Origin: a virus
DNA length: 64,000 bases
IMG/VR virus record: IMGVR_UViG_3300033153_015382
Span: 1 to 64,000 of that record
Reading direction: 5' to 3' (one strand)
Below, piece after piece: positions 57,737 through 64,000 of the stretch. Every line of letters starts with the position of its first letter. Positions within the stretch are counted from its first letter, which is position 1. Under the pieces are notes generated by a model, which made no database searches, had not been told where the DNA came from, and saw nothing but the letters and a program-made list of their open reading frames with translations. A program made the position numbers and the translations under genes.

Positions 57737-58209
57737 TCAGCGAGCTCCTTGGTGAACCATGCCTCCATTAGTTTCCGTGGCCAGGGGAAAAGATAATACT
57801 TGTGTAGGTTTTCGACTGCTTGGGGGATGGCAATCCTATTCTTATGTATATCATTCAAATATGGACCCCTTTCGATAAACCATCGTCCCGAAAATATAAA
57901 AGGAAGAGGGAGTAACAAGTAGCCAAGAATCATTAAGAAGAGTCCGTATTTAAAAAATTGCTCTACATGCATTAGCTCGTGTTCTCTTACCTCTGCATAA
58001 GCATTTCCCAAAGGCTCAACTATGTCGACGGGGTAATAGATGGTACGTCCGATAGTAGTCCAAAAACGATTTAAAAAATCAATTCCGAAAGGACTTAGTA
58101 TCAGATGTATGACCCTCATCAAATAGGAGTTTTTTTTGTTTTTATATCTTACTGGAATTACCTCGAATCCTTGCCGAGTTTTTATCGTCAAAAAAGTTGT
58201 CTGAATCAT
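57724..58209 (-). CDS. Membrane protein with HExxH motif
   Basis: A 161-aa protein from ATG 58209. R-E-H-E-L-M-H-V-E-Q near residue 79 is a zinc HExxH, followed by a hydrophobic segment (L-F-L-M-I-L-G-Y-L-L-L-P-L). Possibly a small membrane metallopeptidase; the third ligand is not clear. Next to the secreted protein gene, so both may act on the envelope. Confidence 0.5.
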   Translation of the reverse strand: MIQTTFLTIKTRQGFEVIPVRYKNKKNSYLMRVIHLILSPFGIDFLNRFWTTIGRTIYYPVDIVEPLGNAYAEVREHELMHVEQFFKYGLFLMILGYLLLPLPFIFSGRWFIERGPYLNDIHKNRIAIPQAVENLHKYYLFPWPRKLMEAWFTKELAECVY

Positions 58210-58403
58210 AGGCAGCCCTCCCACTCTTTTTCGGTTCGGCTCCTGGGGGCCCCAGGAGCCCTGGGAACAATAAGAGGTCCATTGAGTTTAAGATTTTTCA
58301 AGTTAATGCCCCGCTCTTCTATATTTCTTAAGAATAGGGCGATGGCGTTTTGTGGCGTTTCCGCTTCTACATCTTCTTCGTACGTTAAATAAAAAGTTTT
58401 CAA
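58206..58403 (-). CDS. Small hypothetical protein
   Basis: A 65-aa protein starting M-K-T-F-Y-L-T-Y-E-E-D. The coding DNA contains a perfect 11-bp palindrome GGCTCCTGGGG-G-CCCCAGGAGCC (58238-58260), giving P-R-A-P-G-A-P-R-S-R. Function unknown. Confidence 0.45.
   Translation of the reverse strand: MKTFYLTYEEDVEAETPQNAIALFLRNIEERGINLKNLKLNGPLIVPRAPGAPRSRTEKEWEGCL
58238..58260. repeat. Perfect GC-rich inverted repeat inside a small gene
   Basis: Arms GGCTCCTGGGG and CCCCAGGAGCC with a 1-nt centre. Too tight for a normal RNA loop, so a DNA-binding site or cruciform is as likely as a hairpin. No T-tract. Confidence 0.5.
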
Positions 58404-58405
58404 TT

Positions 58406-58837
58406 CTAGGTCCTAATGATTTTATCAGCTCGAGCCAAGATAGTATAAGTTTTTCCCAAAGAACCACACTCCGTCAATTCTTTTATCAGTCGAGTGGCAG
58501 ATTCTAACTGTTTTTTCTTCATATGTTCTTCTAGTTTTATCTTTGAATTAAGTCTGTTTTTGATGGTCCTTAGGCAGCCTAAATTATCTAGAGACTCCTC
58601 TAATTCTTGGTGGCGCGGAAAATTCCTTTTTATCTCCCAATCGATACCTAAGCAATCGTCCCCCTCTTTGTCGACCAAAAACAAAACTCGCATTAGAATA
58701 GATTTGGTGATAGGAAGAAAATCGGGCCACTTTCTGATCAAAAACAACGTTGTCGCCTTAACAGAGGAATTCGAGGTGACGGTCCGCTCGGGCTTAAAGC
58801 GCCTCTGAGATTTTTCGAGAAGTTCTAGCTGTTTCAT
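58406..58837 (-). CDS. Hypothetical protein downstream of the reverse transcriptase
   Basis: A 143-aa helical, basic protein starting M-K-Q-L-E-L-L-E-K-S-Q. Its start overlaps a 22-aa ORF that directly follows the reverse transcriptase gene, so it is probably in the same operon. No family recognised. Confidence 0.5.
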   Translation of the reverse strand: MKQLELLEKSQRRFKPERTVTSNSSVKATTLFLIRKWPDFLPITKSILMRVLFLVDKEGDDCLGIDWEIKRNFPRHQELEESLDNLGCLRTIKNRLNSKIKLEEHMKKKQLESATRLIKELTECGSLGKTYTILARADKIIRT

Positions 58838-58902
58838 CCGACTGTCCTCCAATCATCATCGAGATACAATGTTTCCTCCAGCTCTTTTTCAAAGGAACTC
58901 AT
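58834..58902 (-). CDS. 22-aa acidic ORF in the reverse transcriptase operon
   Basis: M-S-S-F-E-K-E-L-E-E-T-L-Y-L-D-D-D-W, then an ATGA overlap with the next gene. One nt separates its start from the reverse transcriptase stop. Too short to be sure of; it may serve only for coupling. Confidence 0.3.
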   Translation of the reverse strand: MSSFEKELEETLYLDDDWRTVG

Positions 58903-58903
58903 C

Positions 58904-59668
58904 TCAAAGAGACTTAATTGTCCGCCCATAGGCCGCCAATCCTTTCGCAGATAGATCACCTGGATTGAACTTCAGGTAATGTTCTGCGGCTCTTATTCGC
59001 CTTCTAAGGCCCCTAGAGGCCTGCAGATTCCCGTTCGCGATTTGTAGGCCAAGAATAACAGGTCGATCAGTTTTCATTGCATAGAAACGAGTTTTCTTAC
59101 TATTGATGTTAAAACCATTTCGTCTAACTATTCCTTCGATTTCATCTATGAAGCCCCAATTTCTTGATCCTTTAAAGGAGAATATTAGGTCGTCAACATA
59201 TCGAGAGTATTTAATTTGCCGGTCATGAACCATTCTTCCGCAGGCAAGAAGGCTTCTTATATCCGAATCGGTTTTTCGAAAAGCAATATCGGCCAGAATA
59301 GGTGAGGTCGGTGCTCCAGTAGGAAGGCGATTTTGGTAAAAGCATTGATCTAGATGGTTTTCAAGAAAGCTTTGAAGTTTTGGGGTTATTCCGATCTCTT
59401 GACGAAGATATTCAACGCTCCGTTTAAACTTTTCTCGCGTTACAGACGGGAAAAAGGATTTTACATCCATTTTAAGAATATAGTCGGCCCCCAGATGTCT
59501 TCTTAAGGCTCCGAAAACATCTCTTTCTGGATAAATTCCCCAACTTGAAATACTAATAGAGGTTTGATGCTGAAGTAATTTAACCCATTTCCTCTGTTTT
59601 CTCTTCAGGTCATCATCGGGGACCTGAATTTTCCTTCCAGAACTAAGTCTTTGATTAGAATAGGACAT
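58904..59668 (-). CDS. Retron-like reverse transcriptase
   Basis: A 254-aa reverse transcriptase. R-K-I-x-V-P near residue 12 and L-K-R-K-Q-R match the retron N-terminal motif; I-L-K-M-D-V-K-S-F-F carries catalytic D68; L-P-T-G-A-P-T-S-P lies at 115-123; the catalytic Y-V-D-D is at 157-160. The C-terminal segment I-L-G-L-Q-I-A-N-G then R-R-R-I-R-A matches the retron V-T-G-x-x-V-N region. Diversity-generating RTs have S-Q instead of S-P, so DGR is unlikely. No room for an msr-msd RNA exists directly upstream. Confidence 0.8.
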   Translation of the reverse strand: MSYSNQRLSSGRKIQVPDDDLKRKQRKWVKLLQHQTSISISSWGIYPERDVFGALRRHLGADYILKMDVKSFFPSVTREKFKRSVEYLRQEIGITPKLQSFLENHLDQCFYQNRLPTGAPTSPILADIAFRKTDSDIRSLLACGRMVHDRQIKYSRYVDDLIFSFKGSRNWGFIDEIEGIVRRNGFNINSKKTRFYAMKTDRPVILGLQIANGNLQASRGLRRRIRAAEHYLKFNPGDLSAKGLAAYGRTIKSL

Positions 59669-59670
59669 TT

Positions 59671-59838
59671 TTACTCTTCCACGAATTGTACGGCTTCGTG
59701 ATAAGTGTCGAATTTACAGGAAGAGACATTTTCTGGTACTTTTGCGTACCAGACACGGTTCTTAGCCCAAATTTCTCCCTTGATTTCCATTTTAGAATCT
59801 GCAAAAAAGAATCTTCCGCCTTGTTCAAACCAAAACAT
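59671..59838 (-). CDS. 55-aa protein coupled to the reverse transcriptase
   Basis: M-F-W-F-E-Q-G-G-R-F-F-F-A-D, beta-like with several aromatic residues, then a short helix at the end (Y-H-E-A-V-Q-F-V-E-E). Its stop lies 2 nt before the reverse transcriptase ATG; it starts 9 nt after the nucleotidyltransferase-like stop. Could be an accessory or specificity subunit of the cassette. Confidence 0.5.
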   Translation of the reverse strand: MFWFEQGGRFFFADSKMEIKGEIWAKNRVWYAKVPENVSSCKFDTYHEAVQFVEE

Positions 59839-59847
59839 TTTAAGCTC

Positions 59848-60615
59848 CTAGATCAAGCGTAAGCGCCAGCGCTTGATTATTGTATCGGCTCGTTTGATGA
59901 CATTTCTGGGGGGACCAGGAGGTAATTCGGACTTAAGCCAGGCCTTTTTGACGCGAGATTCAATTCTATTCAAATGCTCAAGAAACATTTCGAACATTAT
60001 CGGATTTGAAAAGTCAAATTCCCCTGTGAAAATTTTTCTATCAATGTCATTTCCAAATTCGGCGACCAGGGCCTTTTCGTCCCACTCGAAGTCTCCTTGC
60101 TTCAGTAGTTTCTCTGCCTGAAAAAGCGCCGTGAGAGCTCGCCGAGCCATCTTGGGGTTGGGCATTGAAAATGCTCTGGCTTTAAGCTGGAGACCAGATT
60201 TGCTTACCATATTAAGTAGCAGAGGGGTAAGCTCGAGCATCACATTTCGGTCTTCGTAGACAGTCGGCATAAAGACCAACTCGTAGCAACTCTGTGTTCC
60301 GCGAATCATCTCGTCTAAGAATCGCCACCATTCATAGGATTCAACAGACAGGTGAGCGTCACTTGCGGAATCTGTTGGCTCGAATGTAATATCGTAGTGT
60401 TTTACTGCGCTATCGGCCCAATCGTCTCGAAAGCGAGGATGAGCTAACAGTTCTTGAGATTCGATTATATGAATCCCTCGGATTTTATAGGGAGCGTCAA
60501 TGGGGAAGGTCTCCTGCGCCCTCTGGCCCACCAATACGTAGGCCAGAGGGATGCAGTGAGATGGTATTACTTCTGAAAGTAAGAACTCAACGATCCGGTC
60601 TTCATATTCGCGCAA
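59848..60615 (-). CDS. Degenerate RlaP-like nucleotidyltransferase
   Basis: A 255-aa protein resembling the RlaP (PF10127-type) nucleotidyltransferase family: V-G-Q-R-A-Q near residue 28, then Y-K-I-R-G-I-H-I where active members have D-Y-D-V-R-G-V, and Y-D-I-T-F near residue 74. The catalytic D-x-D appears replaced (Lys at one Asp), so activity is doubtful. It precedes the 55-aa protein and reverse transcriptase in one operon. Confidence 0.45.
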   Translation of the reverse strand: MREYEDRIVEFLLSEVIPSHCIPLAYVLVGQRAQETFPIDAPYKIRGIHIIESQELLAHPRFRDDWADSAVKHYDITFEPTDSASDAHLSVESYEWWRFLDEMIRGTQSCYELVFMPTVYEDRNVMLELTPLLLNMVSKSGLQLKARAFSMPNPKMARRALTALFQAEKLLKQGDFEWDEKALVAEFGNDIDRKIFTGEFDFSNPIMFEMFLEHLNRIESRVKKAWLKSELPPGPPRNVIKRADTIIKRWRLRLI

Positions 60616-60624
60616 GATTCTCTC

Positions 60625-60984
60625 CTACCAGGGATAATCTGTTTCCTCTTCGCCTTTTCCTTCGTTTGCGTCAGACGAGACAGAAGTTTCTGGAACACCA
60701 CTAGCCTCGCTTGTTAGGGCCGAGAACTTTCCCAGCACTACGTTGGTAACGGTCTGGAACATTTGCTCGTCCTTGATATAGACATCATTGTAGTATCTTT
60801 CTCCGCCTTCTCGACTCTTTCCCTTGTGAGATGGGAGAGATACGAAAAGACCGTTGGTCCCCTTGATGACCGAGCAAGATATTTGAATCTTGTTCGAGAG
60901 TACAAAGTGACCCCGTGCCTTCACATAGTCGTGGTCTATTTTTCGCAACACAACCTCTGTTACAAGCTCTTTCTTTTCTGTCAT
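60625..60984 (-). CDS. spoVG: SpoVG-like protein
   Basis: A 119-aa protein: V-T-E-V-V-L-R-K-I-D, then V-I-K-G-T-N-G-L-F-V-S-L-P-S and Y-Y-N-D-V-Y-I, the SpoVG core (G-x-x-G-L-F-V-x-M-P). SpoVG binds DNA or RNA as a site-specific regulator. The C-terminal 35 residues are an acidic extension. AGGAG lies 8 nt before ATG 60984. Confidence 0.75.
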   Translation of the reverse strand: MTEKKELVTEVVLRKIDHDYVKARGHFVLSNKIQISCSVIKGTNGLFVSLPSHKGKSREGGERYYNDVYIKDEQMFQTVTNVVLGKFSALTSEASGVPETSVSSDANEGKGEEETDYPW

Positions 60985-60996
60985 TTTTTTCTCCTG

Positions 60997-61485
60997 TTAG
61001 TTAAGCTTGTCTTTGTATTTCGCGGGCTCTATTGGCCCGGCTACTATTGGTCTGGCCAAGACGGTATAAATTGAAACACCCTGGTAAACCGTATAGTACA
61101 GTTCACTTCTTTTCGTTACGTCTGAGGCCATCAGCTTTTTGAATTCTGGCGTAAGGGGGGGGTAAATGAATTTCGCCCAGGCCGCAGCGTCTTCAGGGCT
61201 AGCAGTTTTAAGATGGGTTTTAATTATCTGTCCGTTTTGAGCAAAGAATATCTCCGGATCATCTTGAATACCTAAGGCTTCATTTATTGCCTCGTAAATG
61301 TTCTCCATTGCAGATTTATCAGAATCAGAAAAAGTTTCGGAAGAGCTGGACGAAAGCTCTTTTAAGCCCTCAACTGGTTTAGCCGTTTCATCTAGCTCTT
61401 CGGCCAATCTATCAATATCAGTGGCTTTCTTATTCTTTTTGCCGAAGCTTTTGAAGACGCTGCTTATTTTTTTCTTTTTACTCAT
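60997..61485 (-). CDS. Hypothetical phage protein
   Basis: A 162-aa protein from ATG 61485, which overlaps the previous stop. Lys-rich N-terminus, Ser/Asp-rich stretch (S-S-S-S-S-E-T) and a folded C-terminal half. No family recognised. Confidence 0.5.
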   Translation of the reverse strand: MSKKKKISSVFKSFGKKNKKATDIDRLAEELDETAKPVEGLKELSSSSSETFSDSDKSAMENIYEAINEALGIQDDPEIFFAQNGQIIKTHLKTASPEDAAAWAKFIYPPLTPEFKKLMASDVTKRSELYYTVYQGVSIYTVLARPIVAGPIEPAKYKDKLN

Positions 61486-61714
61486 CGATACCCAAGAATT
61501 TTTCACGAGCTTTGTTTTCGACACGAATACATATCGGAGCTCCTAGGACCCCTACGGCTATTGCCACCAGGACTCCCAATAGGCCTAAAAACATTACCGC
61601 TGCGGTAGAGGCAACTCCGATCAGAGCACCAAATAACAGATAAGACAGTCTAACGCCGTCCAGAAGTGCTCCAATATCGAAGGCCGTTATATCCTCTTTA
61701 TTTTTTGGAGACAT
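61478..61714 (-). CDS. Two-TM membrane protein
   Basis: A 78-aa protein with a Gly/Ala/Val-rich hydrophobic stretch (residues about 22-62, two TM segments) and a basic end. Could be holin-like or another envelope factor; nothing specific seen. Confidence 0.5.
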   Translation of the reverse strand: MSPKNKEDITAFDIGALLDGVRLSYLLFGALIGVASTAAVMFLGLLGVLVAIAVGVLGAPICIRVENKAREKFLGIDE

Positions 61715-62240
61715 TTCTTTTCCTTTTTTTGGATTTTACACCCTTCTTCTTTGACTTCTTTTTGTCACCTTTTTCGATTGAGGGAATTATAGCAAAAAAC
61801 GGAGCTCCAGTCAATAATGCAATGGCGTTATTGTTTATTTTTGTTTCGATCTTTTTGGGGTTAATAGAGCTTTCTTGAGTAATCGAAAACACATAAAATA
61901 AAACCGTTTTTAAGTAAGTCGCAACAAGAAAGTTTTTGTACCAATCTCCAAGTCTCCCGAGATCTTCTGGAACAGTCAGCCAACCGTAAGTTGCATTTAT
62001 TTTGTTGGCCAGTTCTCCCAAGTCTTCTTCTGGAATATTTTTTGAAACATTGAAGGTTATTTGGACTACATTCTTCTCTTTGTTGTCCAGTGTCAGGGCA
62101 ATTTCCCCGTCCGAAAAGGCCTCTAGGGGGCCTTGGAGTTCATCATAAGCAGTTACATATTCTGAAGAAAGCTCGTCTAGTTTTTGAGGATTTACATAGA
62201 TGGTTTTTTCTTGTCGATCGGCAGAAATTAACTTTTCCAT
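61698..62240 (-). CDS. Hypothetical protein with basic C-terminal tail
   Basis: A 180-aa protein; the C-terminal 25 residues are almost all Lys/Arg/Ser. One hydrophobic stretch (A-I-A-L-L-T-G-A-P-F-F-A-I-I-P) near residue 140. Unknown function. Confidence 0.5.
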   Translation of the reverse strand: MEKLISADRQEKTIYVNPQKLDELSSEYVTAYDELQGPLEAFSDGEIALTLDNKEKNVVQITFNVSKNIPEEDLGELANKINATYGWLTVPEDLGRLGDWYKNFLVATYLKTVLFYVFSITQESSINPKKIETKINNNAIALLTGAPFFAIIPSIEKGDKKKSKKKGVKSKKRKRNVSKK

Positions 62241-62377
62241 TTACGTAAAATTGCTCCTATTCCCAAAAGGGCCAGATAAAAGGGGGCCGTTATCAAGATC
62301 CCACAAGTACCCTTTACGTTCTTGTAGTAGCGGCATACATCTTCAAAGTGGATTTTTTTAATTTTTCTTTTTTGCAT
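62228..62377 (-). CDS. 49-aa membrane peptide
   Basis: Basic start (M-Q-K-R-K-I-K-K-I) then a TM segment (I-L-I-T-A-P-F-Y-L-A-L-L-G-I-G-A-I-L). It overlaps the start of the 180-aa gene by 13 nt and the end of the zinc-ribbon gene by 20 nt. Unknown function. Confidence 0.45.
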   Translation of the reverse strand: MQKRKIKKIHFEDVCRYYKNVKGTCGILITAPFYLALLGIGAILRKWKS

Positions 62378-62585
62378 TTTTCCGATATCCTATTGAAGGC
62401 ATTTTTAATTTATACTCTTCTATTTTTAAAACCCCCAGGGGGCAAAAGGAATACGTCATCAATAGGGGAACGTCACAATGAGGACAGGCGAACTGACACT
62501 CTACAGAAACGTCTGTGGGGCCGCCGGTGATTACCCTCCTCGACTTACGCCCACAGCGAGGACATGTATACTCAAGTGAGTTCAT
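62358..62585 (-). CDS. Zinc-ribbon protein
   Basis: A 75-aa protein with C-P-R-C near residue 8 and C-P-H-C near residue 34 (a complete zinc ribbon) and a basic C-terminus. Similar to several zinc ribbons elsewhere in the window. Function unknown. Confidence 0.6.
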   Translation of the reverse strand: MNSLEYTCPRCGRKSRRVITGGPTDVSVECQFACPHCDVPLLMTYSFCPLGVLKIEEYKLKMPSIGYRKNAKKKN

Positions 62586-62586
62586 C

Positions 62587-62793
62587 TCAATAAGCGGTAG
62601 CTCCGTTAAGGGCGTCCGAAAAGCGCCGTAAGAGCCTGTAGAAATAGCCCGATTTTCCCGAATTAAGGTATGTTCGGACTATATCTCCCAGAAGGAACAT
62701 CAGAGCCTCTCCGATAGCCCCCAGATGCCTCAGCATTTCTTTCCAGCTCGGACCAACAATGCTGGCAGCTATTTCTTTGACTTTTTCTCGCAT
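62587..62793 (-). CDS. Small hypothetical protein
   Basis: A 68-aa helical protein with a hydrophobic central stretch (G-A-I-G-E-A-L-M-F-L-L-G-D-I-V). Could be membrane-associated. Overlaps the upstream gene by 25 nt. Confidence 0.45.
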   Translation of the reverse strand: MREKVKEIAASIVGPSWKEMLRHLGAIGEALMFLLGDIVRTYLNSGKSGYFYRLLRRFSDALNGATAY

Positions 62794-63230
62794 GACGGAT
62801 CTCCTGTTTTGTCTAGATTAGTTTCCAGCTCCGTAAACATGCCTTGAAGATTTTTCAAATTCTCAGACATACCAGTTAACTGACCCATAAGTTCTGTTAA
62901 ATCTTTGCTTTTGTTTGACAAGGGACCAGTTATATTTTTTAATTTTTCGCGAAGGTCCCCTTCGATTCCAGCATAGACTGAACCATCCTCTATCTTCATT
63001 TGTTGAACGGCTTGGTTCATGGCATCCATTGTTCGTTCTGCCAAGAGTCCTTCGACTATGGCAGCTGCCACAGTTTCATCGTTTCCACCTGTTTTGTCAG
63101 CAACGAGCCGAATCGCTTGGACAAGCATTTTTGGAAGAAAGATAGATCCTACAAATATCGCCTCGGAATTTTCCCTATCTCTTTCTTCGGTTAAATATTT
63201 CCAGACATTCTGATACGGATTTTTAGCCAT
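62769..63230 (-). CDS. Hypothetical helical protein
   Basis: A 153-aa protein. The second half is a coiled coil (L-T-G-M-S-E-N-L-K-N-L-Q-G-M-F). No motif recognised. Confidence 0.5.
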   Translation of the reverse strand: MAKNPYQNVWKYLTEERDRENSEAIFVGSIFLPKMLVQAIRLVADKTGGNDETVAAAIVEGLLAERTMDAMNQAVQQMKIEDGSVYAGIEGDLREKLKNITGPLSNKSKDLTELMGQLTGMSENLKNLQGMFTELETNLDKTGDPSCEKKSKK

Positions 63231-63586
63231 CAGGACAACTCCTTTAGCTCAGCATAGGCCATCAAGAAATTGCGGCCTCCTTGAGCGCCTTTTATTATAA
63301 AGAAAAAATTGTATTCATTTGATCTCGATAGAACCCCTTCGACTCGTTTTTTTTCTATCATTTCTAGGGCAACCAAGTCTTCTAAAGCCTGGGCAAAGCA
63401 AGGGACTGACATGCATTGCTTTGTATGCGTGCTCCATTCTTCTAATTCGTTTTTATAGTCAAAAACGAAAAGTTTTTCTTCTCCTTTTTGAACGAGTTTT
63501 CTTAATCTTTGAATTATGTCTCTCGCCAGATAAGAATTTTCTTTTGGGATAGATATCGGGATGGCCCGATCAATAGGCGGTGGCAT
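63230..63586 (-). CDS. Hypothetical protein
   Basis: A 118-aa soluble protein, with F-V-F-D-Y-K-N-E-L-E near residue 40. No family recognised. Overlaps the gene upstream by 17 nt. Confidence 0.5.
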   Translation of the reverse strand: MPPPIDRAIPISIPKENSYLARDIIQRLRKLVQKGEEKLFVFDYKNELEEWSTHTKQCMSVPCFAQALEDLVALEMIEKKRVEGVLSRSNEYNFFFIIKGAQGGRNFLMAYAELKELS

Positions 63587-64000
63587 ACTCTTCTCCCTTT
63601 TCTAGACAGTTCTCCATCTCTTCTTCTAGCCACTGGATTTTCAAGCATTTCCAACACAAACCGAACTCTTCCTCTGCTTCGTTGATTAGGAATTCTTTTC
63701 CACATAAGGGACAAATATCCAGTTCCTCCACCTCTTCTGATTCCGAGATGTCCGCTACTTTTGTATTCAGTGACTTATTCTTTTTATCCCCTTCCTTTTT
63801 CTTTTCCCAATAATCTTCCCAATCTTTATCCTCGCAATCATATGCGGAGACACCTTTGTGTTTTTCGTTTTTCCAACTAGTTCTCCAGGAGCTTCCATGT
63901 GCACCGCAGGAAGAGCCTGAGTAAAACGGAGCAGAGCTCTTATAGCTGCTGTTGGAATACCAGATTCCCTCGTTCCACTCGCCCAAATTGTCATTAATCA
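63570..64000 (-). CDS. Zinc-ribbon protein, 5' end beyond the window
   Basis: The frame is open to the window edge; the first possible start inside is TTG 63986. C-P-L-C near residue 93 and C-W-K-C near residue 112 (counted from that start) make a zinc ribbon, with a Ser/Lys/Glu-rich region before it. Function unknown; the gene may continue past 64000. Confidence 0.55.
   Translation of the reverse strand, partial: INDNLGEWNEGIWYSNSSYKSSAPFYSGSSCGAHGSSWRTSWKNEKHKGVSAYDCEDKDWEDYWEKKKEGDKKNKSLNTKVADISESEEVEELDICPLCGKEFLINEAEEEFGLCWKCLKIQWLEEEMENCLEKGEEYATAY

Noticed and set aside
58904-59668. Diversity-generating retroelement
   Set aside because: The RT has T-S-P, not S-Q, in motif 4; I see no template/variable repeat pair and no Avd gene nearby.

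Overview
The window looks like part of a large tailed-bacteriophage genome. It carries tail-fibre-like and lysis genes (amidase endolysin, soluble transglycosylase, holin-like membrane proteins). It also carries a near-complete phage replication and nucleotide set: primase-helicase, a two-piece DNA polymerase III alpha, RecA, Cas4-like and T7-endonuclease-I-like nucleases, uracil-DNA glycosylase, PhoH, SpoVG, HU, ThyX, class II ribonucleotide reductase and RNA ligase. Genes are tightly packed, with frequent ATGA/GTGA overlaps and many small orphan proteins. A lipoprotein signal and peptidoglycan-cleaving enzymes suggest a Gram-negative host, but this is inference. I see no integrase, tRNA, rRNA or CRISPR array.

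Layout. (1) 1-18309, plus strand: the 3' part of a tail-fibre/spike gene, an actin-like ATPase, then about 15 kb of carbohydrate genes: glycosyltransferases of GT9, GT4 and GT2 type, a Gfo/Idh/MocA oxidoreductase, a UDP-sugar-dehydrogenase-like protein, at least four sulfotransferase-like proteins plus a truncated fifth, a NodB deacetylase and a hexapeptide acetyltransferase. (2) 18364-24179, plus strand, behind a good sigma70-type promoter: Cas4-like nuclease, intein-containing primase-helicase, TauE/SafE transporter and DegT aminotransferase. (3) 24164-25384, minus strand: a sugar N-acetyltransferase and small holin-like membrane/coiled-coil proteins. (4) 25529-31590, plus strand: zinc ribbons, a second Cas4-like protein, papain-like lipoprotein, endolysin, nucleases and a sigma-like protein. 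Regions 3 and 4 diverge from two promoters whose -35 boxes overlap. (5) 31565-64000, minus strand: the replication and nucleotide genes, many small proteins, two hexapeptide-repeat proteins and a retron-like reverse transcriptase cassette.

Most notable: three inteins in one window, one of them inside a glycosyltransferase. A retron-like reverse transcriptase sits in a tight operon with no space for an upstream msr-msd RNA. DNA polymerase III alpha is split between its PHP and polymerase parts by four unrelated genes. A Whirly-like ssDNA-binding protein is present. A duplicated N-terminal coding cassette recurs four times, twice as a short upstream ORF. Several intergenic stretches hold strong hairpins or complementary segments with no protein-coding explanation.

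All functional names come from motifs read by eye. No database search, structure prediction or RNA folding was run.
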